This document shows, piece after piece, positions 26,617 through 35,293 of a DNA stretch of 64,000 nucleotides (position 1 is the first letter of the stretch; each line of letters begins with the position of its first letter). The notes beneath the pieces are model-generated. The model was not told the origin of the DNA and searched no databases. It worked only from the letters and a program-made list of their open reading frames with translations. Made by a program: the position numbers and the translations under genes. Source of the DNA: Ravibacter sp964562455 (GTDB lineage: Bacteria > Bacteroidota > Bacteroidia > Cytophagales > Spirosomataceae); assembly GCA_964562455.1 (NCBI GenBank), contig CAZLTN010000009.1:38375-102374 (forward strand), in the 5' to 3' direction.

Positions 26617-28071
26617 TTACTTATCGTGATGGAGCTTGCTGTGGTTTTTGCCGTATGCAAAATAAATGACCAGGCCCAGCGCCAGCCATATGGCTAAGCG
26701 GAGCCAGCTTTCATTCGGTAAGGAGTACATCAGGTAGAGACAAATGGCGATGCCTATCAGCGGTACGGCGGGGACCCAGGGCGTTTTGAAGCCTCTCGGG
26801 ATTTCCGGGTTTTTTACCCGCATGATCCAGACTCCCACACAAACCAGGCAAAAGGCAAAAAGAGTCCCTATACTCACCATATGCCCCAGGTCGCTCACTG
26901 GTACGAATCCTGCGAAGACGCTCACAAAAAGCATGAAAAACAGGTTGGTTTTCCAGGGCGTGCGGTATTTGGGGTGCACGGCTCCGAAAAATTTAGGCAG
27001 CAGGCCATCGCGGCTCATGGTATAGAATACCCTGCTTTGCCCGAGCAGCATGACGAGCATGACGGAAGTATATCCTGCAAGGATGGCGATGATGAGTGCG
27101 TTCTGCAAAAAGTCATACCCGGTTACGGCAAAAGCCGTAGCGGCGGGCTTGGCGTCTCCGGCAAAATCCTTGTAGTTTACCAGCCCGGTCATGACATGGG
27201 CAAACAGGACGTACAGGATGGTACACACCACCAATGAGCCCAGGATGCCGACAGGCATGTCCCGCTGGGGGTTTTTAGCTTCCTGGGCAGCAGTTGAAAC
27301 TGCATCGAAGCCGATAAAAGCAAAGAAAACCACTCCTGCGCCCGCCGCGATGCCCGTCCAGCCGAAATGCAGGTAGTTACCGGTGTTTTCCGGGATATAA
27401 GGGACATAGTTGGCGGGATCAATGTGGCTCCATCCGAGCGCTATAAAAACCAGTACGACCATTACCTTCACGATCACCAGGAGGTTGTTGAGAAAGGAGC
27501 TTCCTTCTGTACCTCTGATCAGGAGGAGCGAAATGAGGCAAACGATCAGGATGGCAGGCAGGTTGATGATTCCCCCTTCGAGAATTTCGCCGTTGCTGAG
27601 CCGCATGGTCTCAAAAGGAGAACAGACCAATTGAGCCGGCAAATGGATATTAAAATTCGCCAGTAATTCCAGCAGGTAGCGCGACCAGCTGACGGCAACC
27701 GTAGCAGCTCCGAGCGCATATTCCAATACCAGATCCCAGCCGATAATCCAGGCCAGAAACTCACCCAGCGTGGCATACGAATAGGTATAGGCGCTCCCGG
27801 CAATAGGAATCATAGAAGCAAACTCCGCGTAGCACAACCCGGCAAATGCACAGCCGACACCAGCTAAAACGAACGACAGCGTAACGGCAGGCCCCGCATG
27901 CTCAGCAGCAGCAATACCTGTCAGGGAAAATAAACCGGCGCCGATTATCGCGCCGATTCCCAGCGCTATAAGGCTGGGGGCGCTCAAAGTTCTTTTTAAC
28001 TGATTTCCTTCTGCGGAAGATTCGGCAAGGAGAGTTTTGATCGGCTTCTTGGCCCATAGTTGATTTGCCAT
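26617..28071 (-). CDS. APC-superfamily amino acid permease (cationic amino acid transporter type)
   Basis: Inner-membrane amino acid uptake protein of 484 residues with about 12 membrane segments. The first helix carries IALGIGAIIGAGLFSLTG, the substrate-binding glycine motif of the APC family, and the chain continues with GPAVTLSFVLAGVGCAFAGL and ITPIAGSAYTYSYA-like SMIPIAGSAYTYSYATLGEF. The overall pattern matches YfnA/CAT permeases. The exact substrate is unknown. It stands alone between two terminators. Confidence 0.92.
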   Translation of the reverse strand: MANQLWAKKPIKTLLAESSAEGNQLKRTLSAPSLIALGIGAIIGAGLFSLTGIAAAEHAGPAVTLSFVLAGVGCAFAGLCYAEFASMIPIAGSAYTYSYATLGEFLAWIIGWDLVLEYALGAATVAVSWSRYLLELLANFNIHLPAQLVCSPFETMRLSNGEILEGGIINLPAILIVCLISLLLIRGTEGSSFLNNLLVIVKVMVVLVFIALGWSHIDPANYVPYIPENTGNYLHFGWTGIAAGAGVVFFAFIGFDAVSTAAQEAKNPQRDMPVGILGSLVVCTILYVLFAHVMTGLVNYKDFAGDAKPAATAFAVTGYDFLQNALIIAILAGYTSVMLVMLLGQSRVFYTMSRDGLLPKFFGAVHPKYRTPWKTNLFFMLFVSVFAGFVPVSDLGHMVSIGTLFAFCLVCVGVWIMRVKNPEIPRGFKTPWVPAVPLIGIAICLYLMYSLPNESWLRLAIWLALGLVIYFAYGKNHSKLHHDK

Positions 28072-28144
28072 GCTGACTTATTTTAGTGATACGGAGTGTA
28101 TTAACAGCGTATAAAACTACTCTAAAAAAAGTGTATTCGGTCAA

Positions 28145-28200
28145 ATTTGTAAAATAAAAAAGGGGAAAGTCTGAGCTTTCCCCTTTTTTATTTTACAAAT
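28145..28200 (-). terminator. Terminator of secDF, very long perfect inverted repeat
   Basis: A 25-base left arm (28145-28169) and its perfect complement (28176-28200) flank a 6-base loop. The core on the minus strand is GGGGAAAG-CTCAGA-CTTTCCCC followed by TTTTTT. The right arm touches the secDF stop codon. Confidence 0.88.
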
Positions 28201-31190
28201 TAAGATTTTGCCTTTTTGCCTTCTTTTGTTTTGGAAGATACTTCCGCTACGACGGCAGGCTCCGGGTTCCTGGCATGCTGCCTTTGCAGTGCGTCTACCA
28301 CTATAGGCGCGGCGATAAACAACGAGGAATAGGTTCCCACTATTACACCGATCAGCATCGAAAAGGTAAAGCCACGGAGTACTTCACCGCCGAAGATCAT
28401 CAGCACGATCAGTACCATCATAGTAGTGATACCCGTTACGGCAGTCCGGCTCAGTGTTTTATTCAAGGCATTGTTGATAATGACGGGGATGCTTTCCTTT
28501 CTCGATTTCGGATCATTCAGATAGCTCCGTATGCGGTCAAATATAACGATGGTATCGTTCATTGAATAACCCATAATGGTTAGCACAGAACCGATGAAGG
28601 CCTGGTCGATATCGAGCGATATGAAAGGGATCCAGCCATTGAACAGGGAGAAGACCACCAGGAGAACCAGGACGTCGTGAGCCAGGGAAATTAATGCGGC
28701 ATAACCGAACGCAAGGTTGCGGAAACGTATAAAAATATAGACAAAGTTGACGATGATAGCGAGAAGCACCGCCCAGAATGCCGAGTAGATCATGTCATTG
28801 GCAATTGTCGGCCCTACCTTGGAGGAGCTGACAATGGTACCCTTGTTGCCCGGTACACCGGCTGCCGCTCCGGCAATCAGATCCTGAGCCTTGCGGTCGG
28901 CTTCTACGGAAGTATCTTCGATAAGATAATCTGTGGTCACCTTCACCTGGTCAAAACCGTCGAAGGTTTTAACCTCGGGCGCCTGTCCTCCCAGGGCATC
29001 GGTAAATATCTGCCTTACGTCGTCGGTATTGACGTTCTGCTCAAACCGGATGGTATAGGTCCTCCCGCCTTTAAAGTCAACCCCCAGACCGAAGCCTTTG
29101 AATATGAAAGAAAGTACACCGATTACGAGTATAATACCGGAAACAATATAGAATTTACGTCTCTGGCTAACAAAATCGAAGCTTGTATCCTTAAACCAGT
29201 TTTTGGTAAGCCCCGAGGCAAAGGCGAGTTTGTTCCCTTTTTTGACCTGGTAGTCAAGAAGCAGCTTGGTGATAAAGATTGCTGTAAATAACGAGGTGAT
29301 AAGACCGATAACGAGCGTGGTCGCAAATCCAAGCACGAGCCCGGTACCGAATACAAACAGTATCGACCCTGTCAGAAGGGTGGTGATATTGGAGTCGATA
29401 ATGGCAGATAGTGCTCCTTTAAACCCGTCCTGAACTGCCTGGGCAAATGGTTTGCCTTCTTCCAGCTCGGCCTTGATACCTTCGTAGATAAGCACGTTGG
29501 CATCGACCGACATACCGATCGTTAGTACGATACCCGCTATCCCGGCGAGTGTGAGCACCGCCCCGAGCGAAGCCATGATCCCCATGAGGAAGAACAGGTT
29601 GATGAAAAGCGCGATATCGGCGATCCATCCGGCCTTGCTGTAATAAATTACCATGAAGGCGAGTACCACAACCAACCCCACTAGCGATGAAATGAGCCCT
29701 TTTGTAACGGCTTCGGAACCAAGGGTAGAACCAACTACGGCTTCTTCGACGATGTGGGTCGGCGCCGGCAGTTTCCCTGCTTTCAGCACGTTCGCCATAT
29801 CTTTCGTTTCGTCGATAGTAAAGTTCCCGGATATGCTTGAGTTCCCGGTCGGTATTTCCCCGGTTACATTAGGGGCAGTGTAGACCAGGTCATCGAGGAT
29901 AATGGCGATAGGACGGTTGATGTTGGCGGCGGTCAGCGCTCTCCATTTACGGGCTCCTTCGCCGTTCATTCTCATCGTAACTTCAGGCTTTCCGTATTGG
30001 TCAAAATCGCCGACAGCATCTACGATAACATCCCCTTCAAGCGGCGCAATACCACCCGGCTTTTTGATAAAATACAGCGGCAGGATAGCCTGGCCAGGCA
30101 TCCCGGCCATCTCTTTCCTGTCCCACATGAAAACCAGGTCGTTGGGGAACATAGCCTTTACTTCAGGGTTTCTCAGGATTTCGTTGGCCCTTACTGTATC
30201 TTTGATCTGCACGCCCAATGCACTATTGGAAATAGGCATAAAAAGATTGGTCAGCGCGGCATTCTGCTTGTTGATAGCACTGGTGTCCGTCGCAGAAGAG
30301 TCGGTAGCGCTTTTCGCAAGCTGGGAAGCAAGGTCGGTACCGGCGGCAGCGGTGGTGGTATCTTTAGATTCGGCAGGAGCAGCCAATGCAGTTTTTGCCC
30401 TGTTCGCTTCATCCTCACGGACCAGGAATGTGCCCAACTGGTCGAGACCGAAGCCGATTTCGTTCAGCGTATAGACTTCTGCAAATTCCAGCTTGGCAGC
30501 TCCGGAAAGCAGGCGGCGAACCCTTTCCGGGTTATCGATCCCGGGCAGCTCGATCAGGATGCGGTTAGAGCCCGGCAGGCGCTGGATATTAGGGTTTGCT
30601 ACCCCGAATTTATCGATACGGGCCTGCAGGATCTTAAAAGCGCGATCGACAGAGCCATCCAGCTCTCTTTTCAGAAGCGCTATTACCTCGCCATCGCTGG
30701 AGTTGATATTGATCTGTGCGCGGTTGGCACTGTTGGAAAAAAGAGATGCCAGCCGTGCATCGGGTACCAGGTCCCTGTAGGCTTTTACAAAAAGATCGAT
30801 ATAGTTCGACTGGCTGCTGACAGATGCTGCGGTAGCGTTTTTAAGCGCCTGCTGGAAGGCGGAGCTTTTGGAATTGTTCCCTGCCATCCCTTTTACAATA
30901 TCGGCGGGAGAAACTTCCATTACTACGTGCATACCGCCCTGCAGATCAAGGCCCAACCCAAGCTCCCTCTCGGTAACCTGCTGGAGGGTCTGGCCGAGAT
31001 ACACCTTTTCTCTCCACAGCGAGTCTATATAGCGTTGTTTCTTTGCAAAATCGATTTTGCCTTCAGCATCCATAGCAAACGCCTCGGCCTTTTCCTTGTA
31101 GCTCCTCGATACAAAGGTGAAGGAAAGATAATAGATACTGATCAACCCAAGCAGTATGGAGAAAAACAGTACACCTGATTTGTTACTCAT
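28200..31190 (-). CDS. secDF: Protein translocase subunit SecDF (fused)
   Basis: Membrane protein that uses the proton gradient to help pull preproteins through SecYEG. SecD and SecF are fused in one 996-residue chain, as is usual in Bacteroidetes. The SecD part starts with one membrane helix and the conserved GLGLDLQGGMHVVMEV, then a large periplasmic domain, then a five-helix bundle (LAGIAGIVLTIGMSVDANVL). The SecF part begins near FKGFGLGVDFKGGRTYTIRF and has its own helix bundle (MGYSMNDTIVIFDRIR). It is followed downstream by its own strong terminator; tatC lies about 600 bases upstream. Confidence 0.97.
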   Translation of the reverse strand: MSNKSGVLFFSILLGLISIYYLSFTFVSRSYKEKAEAFAMDAEGKIDFAKKQRYIDSLWREKVYLGQTLQQVTERELGLGLDLQGGMHVVMEVSPADIVKGMAGNNSKSSAFQQALKNATAASVSSQSNYIDLFVKAYRDLVPDARLASLFSNSANRAQININSSDGEVIALLKRELDGSVDRAFKILQARIDKFGVANPNIQRLPGSNRILIELPGIDNPERVRRLLSGAAKLEFAEVYTLNEIGFGLDQLGTFLVREDEANRAKTALAAPAESKDTTTAAAGTDLASQLAKSATDSSATDTSAINKQNAALTNLFMPISNSALGVQIKDTVRANEILRNPEVKAMFPNDLVFMWDRKEMAGMPGQAILPLYFIKKPGGIAPLEGDVIVDAVGDFDQYGKPEVTMRMNGEGARKWRALTAANINRPIAIILDDLVYTAPNVTGEIPTGNSSISGNFTIDETKDMANVLKAGKLPAPTHIVEEAVVGSTLGSEAVTKGLISSLVGLVVVLAFMVIYYSKAGWIADIALFINLFFLMGIMASLGAVLTLAGIAGIVLTIGMSVDANVLIYEGIKAELEEGKPFAQAVQDGFKGALSAIIDSNITTLLTGSILFVFGTGLVLGFATTLVIGLITSLFTAIFITKLLLDYQVKKGNKLAFASGLTKNWFKDTSFDFVSQRRKFYIVSGIILVIGVLSFIFKGFGLGVDFKGGRTYTIRFEQNVNTDDVRQIFTDALGGQAPEVKTFDGFDQVKVTTDYLIEDTSVEADRKAQDLIAGAAAGVPGNKGTIVSSSKVGPTIANDMIYSAFWAVLLAIIVNFVYIFIRFRNLAFGYAALISLAHDVLVLLVVFSLFNGWIPFISLDIDQAFIGSVLTIMGYSMNDTIVIFDRIRSYLNDPKSRKESIPVIINNALNKTLSRTAVTGITTMMVLIVLMIFGGEVLRGFTFSMLIGVIVGTYSSLFIAAPIVVDALQRQHARNPEPAVVAEVSSKTKEGKKAKS

Positions 31191-31290
31191 CGGTAAATGT
31201 ATTTATAATAACAGTTTGATAATTGGAGAATAAAAAAATGGCCTGCTTCCGGGGAGGGAAGTAGAGGCGTATGAAAAGAGTTATCCCTGG

Positions 31291-31671
31291 TCAGGGGGCA
31301 TTAGCGGCAATCTGTTTGCCGAACACCTTGTGAAAGTAGCAGAAGAAAAACAGGGGTTCCGAAAAACGTGCAGGCAGACGATTGCCTGAGCGTGAGGAAA
31401 GCCTGACTGTCGGCTGGGGAGCCGGTAGAATATACTGCGAAAGATGAAAGCTGAATAGTGAAATAACAACCGCGTCGAGGCTCAGGGCACTGATTTTGGT
31501 CTGTTCTCCCGGGGTTTCCTGTGCGGGCGGTGACTTTTTTTCACTCTTTTCAATGGCGGGTATTCCCGGTGCACGCTCCGGCTGGACTACCCTGGGACCC
31601 ATAGAAGCAACCAGCAGGATGGCCGCAACCATCCAGCAAAGGAAAGAATTTATGTGCTTTCTACAGGGCAT
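31291..31671 (-). CDS. Small membrane-anchored protein of unknown function between secDF and tatC
   Basis: Unrecognised 126-residue protein. It has one N-terminal hydrophobic segment (FLCWMVAAILLVASMG), a proline/charged middle (IEKSEKKSPPAQETPGEQTK), a second hydrophobic patch (ALSLDAVVISLFSFHLSQ) and a distinct C-terminal part ending SEPLFFFCYFHKVFGKQIAANAP-like residues (LFFFCYFHKVFGKQIAANAP). The ending recalls short conserved Bacteroidetes proteins I cannot name. It lies between tatC (upstream) and secDF (downstream) on the same strand, which hints at an export role, but this is inference. Confidence 0.65.
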   Translation of the reverse strand: MPCRKHINSFLCWMVAAILLVASMGPRVVQPERAPGIPAIEKSEKKSPPAQETPGEQTKISALSLDAVVISLFSFHLSQYILPAPQPTVRLSSRSGNRLPARFSEPLFFFCYFHKVFGKQIAANAP

Positions 31672-31780
31672 CAGTTTTAGCGTAATTTCCGGGCTGCAAA
31701 TTTTAGGCTAATTCTTTAAAAAAACAAAACTATCTCAGGATTAGACCGGATGCATACCGAACGCATCCTGAGACAGCAGG

Positions 31781-32650
31781 CTAATCGCCTGATTCCAGCC
31801 TCCGCTGTAATGCACGCTCTTCCGCATTTCTTTGCCGTTCTATGCGCGCCGATACGATTATACCGACCTCGTACAGCACGAACAAGGGGAGGGCTACGAT
31901 GACCTGGCTGAAAATATCGGGCGAAGGCGTTATAATAGCTGCCACTATCAGGATCACTATTACAGAATGTTTCCGGTATTCCCGCATGAATGCAGGCGTC
32001 AGGATACCTACTTTGGAAAGCACAAACACCACTATAGGGAGCTGGAAGGCAACGCCGCAAGCCAGTGTCAGGGTTGCAATGGTCGAAATATAAGATACGA
32101 TATTGAATTCGTTGACGATGGATGCATCGAGTGTAAAATTAGCAAGGAAGTTGATGACAAGCGGCGTAACAATATAGTACCCGAACAGCACGCCTGTAAA
32201 AAAGAGTAGCGTAACAAAAAATACAGCACCCCTGGCAGCCTTCTTTTCGCTGAATTTAAGGCCCGGCTTGATGAAACGCCATATTTCCCAGAATGCGTAA
32301 GGGAAGGCAAAAAGCAGACCCACGATCCCCGCTGTCGTCAGCGCCATCTTAAACTGGCCGCCTACCTCGATATTCTGCAGCTTGAAATTAATCGCCTCTA
32401 CACACAGGCCGTCCGCACCTATCATCCCGCCCAGTTTACACATCATCCGGTAAGTCCAGAACTCGGGCTTGCTCGGCCCCAGTATGACCGTACCGTAAAT
32501 CCACTCCCTGTAAACCCATGCCAGAATTGCAAATACAACGATCGATCCAAATGCCCTGATGATATGCCACCTGAGCTCTTCAAGATGTTCCAGGAAGGTC
32601 ATTTCCTGCCCTTCATCTATTTCACTATCAAAATCCTGATCTGAAGCCAT
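31781..32650 (-). CDS. tatC: Twin-arginine translocase subunit TatC
   Basis: Inner-membrane receptor that binds twin-arginine signal peptides of folded proteins. The N-terminal hallmark MTFLEHLEELRWHIIRAF is intact, as are six membrane helices with the periplasmic loop near FIKPGLKFSEKKAARGAVFF. Length of 289 residues includes a 15-residue acidic N-terminal extension (DQDFDSEIDEGQE) and a charged C-terminal tail. TatA/TatB genes are not present in this window. Downstream on the same strand are the small anchored protein and secDF. Confidence 0.95.
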   Translation of the reverse strand: MASDQDFDSEIDEGQEMTFLEHLEELRWHIIRAFGSIVVFAILAWVYREWIYGTVILGPSKPEFWTYRMMCKLGGMIGADGLCVEAINFKLQNIEVGGQFKMALTTAGIVGLLFAFPYAFWEIWRFIKPGLKFSEKKAARGAVFFVTLLFFTGVLFGYYIVTPLVINFLANFTLDASIVNEFNIVSYISTIATLTLACGVAFQLPIVVFVLSKVGILTPAFMREYRKHSVIVILIVAAIITPSPDIFSQVIVALPLFVLYEVGIIVSARIERQRNAEERALQRRLESGD

Positions 32651-32765
32651 TATATTAAACCGAAGTTATCTTACCAATCAACCGGATAGTTTTGGTAAAT
32701 TCCGGGGCTGAAATTACTCAATTCCAATTGTTAGTAAAACAACAACGGGGAAAAACAGGATAATA

Positions 32766-33101
32766 ATGTCAAAAAGAAATAATTCAGGGATAGTTTATTC
32801 TACGGATCCCGACTTTAGCTTCGATTCGGGCGATGATGAAGAGGCTGAGACATTGCCGCCGGCAAGCCAGGACCTGCGGATATGGCTGGAGCGCAAAGGA
32901 GGAGGGAAGGTCGCGACCGTAGTACGCGGCTATACGGGCCGGCTTTCCGACCTTGAGCAACTGGGCAAGCAGCTTAAATCACTTTGCGGCAGCGGTGGTA
33001 CCGTCAAGGATTTTGAAATAATCGTGCAGGGCGATCATCGCGATAAAATCCTGGCATGGCTCATTTCCAAGGGGTATAAAGCAAAGAAGGCGGGGGGCTA
33101 G
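32766..33101 (+). CDS. SUI1/eIF1-like translation initiation factor (YciH family)
   Basis: 111-residue cytosolic protein with a SUI1 domain in its C-terminal 75 residues: LRIWLERKGGGKVATVVRGY, then LEQLGKQLKSLCGSGGTVKD, then IIVQGDHRDKILAWLISKGY. It is homologous to eukaryotic eIF1 and E. coli YciH, which influence start-site choice. The N-terminal third is acidic and less conserved. Its stop codon (TAG 33099-33101) touches the first bases of a dispersed repeat element. Single gene, convergent with the next. Confidence 0.93.
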   Translation: MSKRNNSGIVYSTDPDFSFDSGDDEEAETLPPASQDLRIWLERKGGGKVATVVRGYTGRLSDLEQLGKQLKSLCGSGGTVKDFEIIVQGDHRDKILAWLISKGYKAKKAGG

Positions 33102-33253
33102 CTTCGACTCCGCTCAGCTACCTGGCTCTGTTCAATTAACGTTTTCTAAACGGTAGCTTCGATTCCGTTCAGCTGACACCTTTTTCGATTCCGTTCAACT
33201 GACACTTTCCAAACGGTAGCTGAGCGGAGCCGAAGCTAGCGGAGCCGAAGCTA
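33100..33253. repeat. Dispersed inverted-repeat element, copy 2
   Basis: The same 23-base arm as at 18812 (AGCTTCGACTCCGCTCAGC plus TACC) occurs at 33100-33122. Its near-complement is at 33215-33237 with one mismatch, and a partial copy follows at 33239-33252. The middle holds degenerate copies (33155-33176 and 33184-33203, with ATTCCG in place of ACTCCG). The element exactly fills the gap between two converging genes and overlaps both stop codons. Confidence 0.85.
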
Positions 33254-33715
33254 TAGCTCGATGGTCGAAGTGTCTCTTTGCGGTGCAGCCTCTTCAGACT
33301 GATTGGGCACGGCGGGCACGCTCTGGTAAGGAAGCATGGCCGGCGCAGACCTGAGAACTTCCACATTGGTAATAAAAAACTTTGTATCCCCGTTCCAGGG
33401 CAGCACGAAGAATTTTTCTTCGTAGGTAAGCGAAGCCCGCTGGCCGGTAGCAATGGCCTCCTCAAGCTTCTGAATGGCCTCCTTATTGTTTGCACTGACC
33501 GAGAAAGCCCATTCGGTAGCGTTCATTACTCCCTCTCCGTCGTATAAGCCGCCTATCCTCAGCTCACCTTCATAGGTTTTGAATACATATCCTTTCTTGC
33601 TCAGCTTCAGTACAAACCCGGCGCGTCTGCCTTCACTGTACGATCCGAAGCTGACATAATATACGATCCCCGCCACGATGGCCAGGAAAATGATGAGAAA
33701 AATCCACTTGCGCAT
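33251..33715 (-). CDS. Small membrane-anchored protein of unknown function
   Basis: 154-residue protein with one N-terminal membrane segment (WIFLIIFLAIVAGIVYYVSFG) and a soluble domain of mixed strands: SEGRRAGFVLKLSKKGYVFK, then TYEGELRIGGL, then WAFSVSANNKEAIQKLEEAI. Proteins of this kind are widespread in Bacteroidetes and are sometimes mislabelled as 6-phosphogluconate dehydrogenase; no dehydrogenase motif is present. The C-terminal tail is low-complexity (PAVPNQSEEAAPQRD). The stop codon lies inside the repeat element. Role unknown. Confidence 0.8.
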   Translation of the reverse strand: MRKWIFLIIFLAIVAGIVYYVSFGSYSEGRRAGFVLKLSKKGYVFKTYEGELRIGGLYDGEGVMNATEWAFSVSANNKEAIQKLEEAIATGQRASLTYEEKFFVLPWNGDTKFFITNVEVLRSAPAMLPYQSVPAVPNQSEEAAPQRDTSTIEL

Positions 33716-33778
33716 AGCAAAAAGTCGGTTGATTTTGTGCCGCTAACTTCGTAATAAGTTTGATGAATTGCAATATTT

Positions 33779-35020
33779 CTATTTAGCCCGGATGGCTGCC
33801 ACCGGGTCCATACGCGACGCCATCAGGGCGGGGATAAAGCCGGAAAGCATCCCGATCGTGGAAGACACTCCCAGTCCCAGGAGGATATTACCCGGCTTCA
33901 TAACCAGCTCGAAGGTCCCCATAGGGATAAAAGTGATCAGGTATACAAGCAATACGCCGACAGCGCCGCCCACCAGGCTCAGCATTATCGCTTCAAAGAG
34001 GAACTGGAACAAAATAAAATAATTTTTGGCGCCGAGCGATTTCTGGATGCCGATCAGGTTGGTCCTTTCTCTTACGGATACAAACATGATATTGGCAATG
34101 CCGAATCCTCCTACGAGGATCGAAAAGCTACCGATGACCCAGCCGGCAAGGGTAAGCACGCTGAAAACGCCGTCAATGGCCTTTGCAGCGGCGTCGGGAC
34201 GGTTGATGGAAAAATTATTTTCATCCCGCGGCTTGAGCGCTCTCTTGGAACGCATAAGACCTGTGATTTCTGCTTCCAGCTCCTGCAGTCCGTCGTCGTG
34301 CTCACGGCCTTTGACCGCTATATCGACACTCATCCTTCCCGAAGAAAAATATTTGGCGAAAGAGCCGTAGGGGATAAAGCATTTTTCGTCGGCCTTCCCG
34401 TTAAATTCCATCATGCTGTTGCCCTTTCGCTTCTGTACGCCTATGACGGTAAATTTATATCCCGCTATTTTGATTTCCTTCCCCAGCGGATCCTGATCAG
34501 GGAAAAGCCAGTCGGCTACTTTTGCGCCGATAACGGTCACGTTTTTCGAGGTTGTATTCTCGAGAGGAGTGAAATAGCGGCCATTTTCAATTTCTATCTC
34601 CGATATCAGGGTGTAGTCCTGGGTAATGCCCCATACGCTTCCCTGGCCGTTATTAGACCCGTATTTAAGGTCTACGGAGCCTTTGACATCCATGACGGCT
34701 ACAGCCTCGGCGTTCTCCAGCTTGTCGGCAAGAAACCGGTACTCGTTATAAGTAGGCTCGGGCCAGCGGAAATATTTCCACCATGCGTATTCCCCACCGA
34801 ATCCCCACGGCCATTTTTGTACATACACTACACGGTCGCCTATTTCCTTGAGACTTTCCTTAACATTTTTTTCAAGAGAATCGACAATGGTGAAAACAGC
34901 TACAATGGCAAATATACCGACAGTGACACCCAGTAGAGACAGGGTGGTGCGTAGGATATTGGATTTAAGCGCTTCCCACGCAAACACAAAACTTTCGATC
35001 ACTTGTCGGAAAAATATCAT
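33779..35020 (-). CDS. MacB/FtsX-type ABC transporter permease
   Basis: Membrane protein of the MacB-like class: one N-terminal helix (LRTTLSLLGVTVGIFAIVAV), a large periplasmic MacB core domain (WPWGFGGEYAWWKYFRWPEP through FSINRPDAAAKAIDGV), and three C-terminal helices in the FtsX domain (SILVGGFGIANIMFVSVRER). I chose ATG 35020 (MIFFRQVIESFVFAW) because the 15 residues upstream start from TTG and look unconserved. No ATPase gene is next to it; it would pair with a LolD/MacB-like ATPase elsewhere. Cargo unknown. Confidence 0.9.
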   Translation of the reverse strand: MIFFRQVIESFVFAWEALKSNILRTTLSLLGVTVGIFAIVAVFTIVDSLEKNVKESLKEIGDRVVYVQKWPWGFGGEYAWWKYFRWPEPTYNEYRFLADKLENAEAVAVMDVKGSVDLKYGSNNGQGSVWGITQDYTLISEIEIENGRYFTPLENTTSKNVTVIGAKVADWLFPDQDPLGKEIKIAGYKFTVIGVQKRKGNSMMEFNGKADEKCFIPYGSFAKYFSSGRMSVDIAVKGREHDDGLQELEAEITGLMRSKRALKPRDENNFSINRPDAAAKAIDGVFSVLTLAGWVIGSFSILVGGFGIANIMFVSVRERTNLIGIQKSLGAKNYFILFQFLFEAIMLSLVGGAVGVLLVYLITFIPMGTFELVMKPGNILLGLGVSSTIGMLSGFIPALMASRMDPVAAIRAK

Positions 35021-35293
35021 ACCTGTCGGGGATAGTGGTAGCTGCTGTGCAGGCTGCGGGTACAAATTTTACTGATGTGCAGGCAAAAAGCAATTTAATT
35101 CGTGATGAATGGTTGCAAAACCGGTTGAGCAGCACGCTTCCGCTCATCCGGTGAAGCGCCGAAGGGATTTATAATTGGAGGGAAATGCTTTATTTTACAT
35201 GGATGAAGCTATCATCAGCCGGAGAACAGGCGGGCATCTTTTAAAAGAGCAACTTTAGCCCTCTGGAGCACAACTTTACAAACTTTCCCAGCA

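Noticed and set aside
29997..31178. Long plus-strand ORF (393 residues) inside secDF
   Set aside because: It is the complement of a clear, conserved gene; the composition (runs of Cys, Phe, Arg) is that of a reverse-frame shadow.
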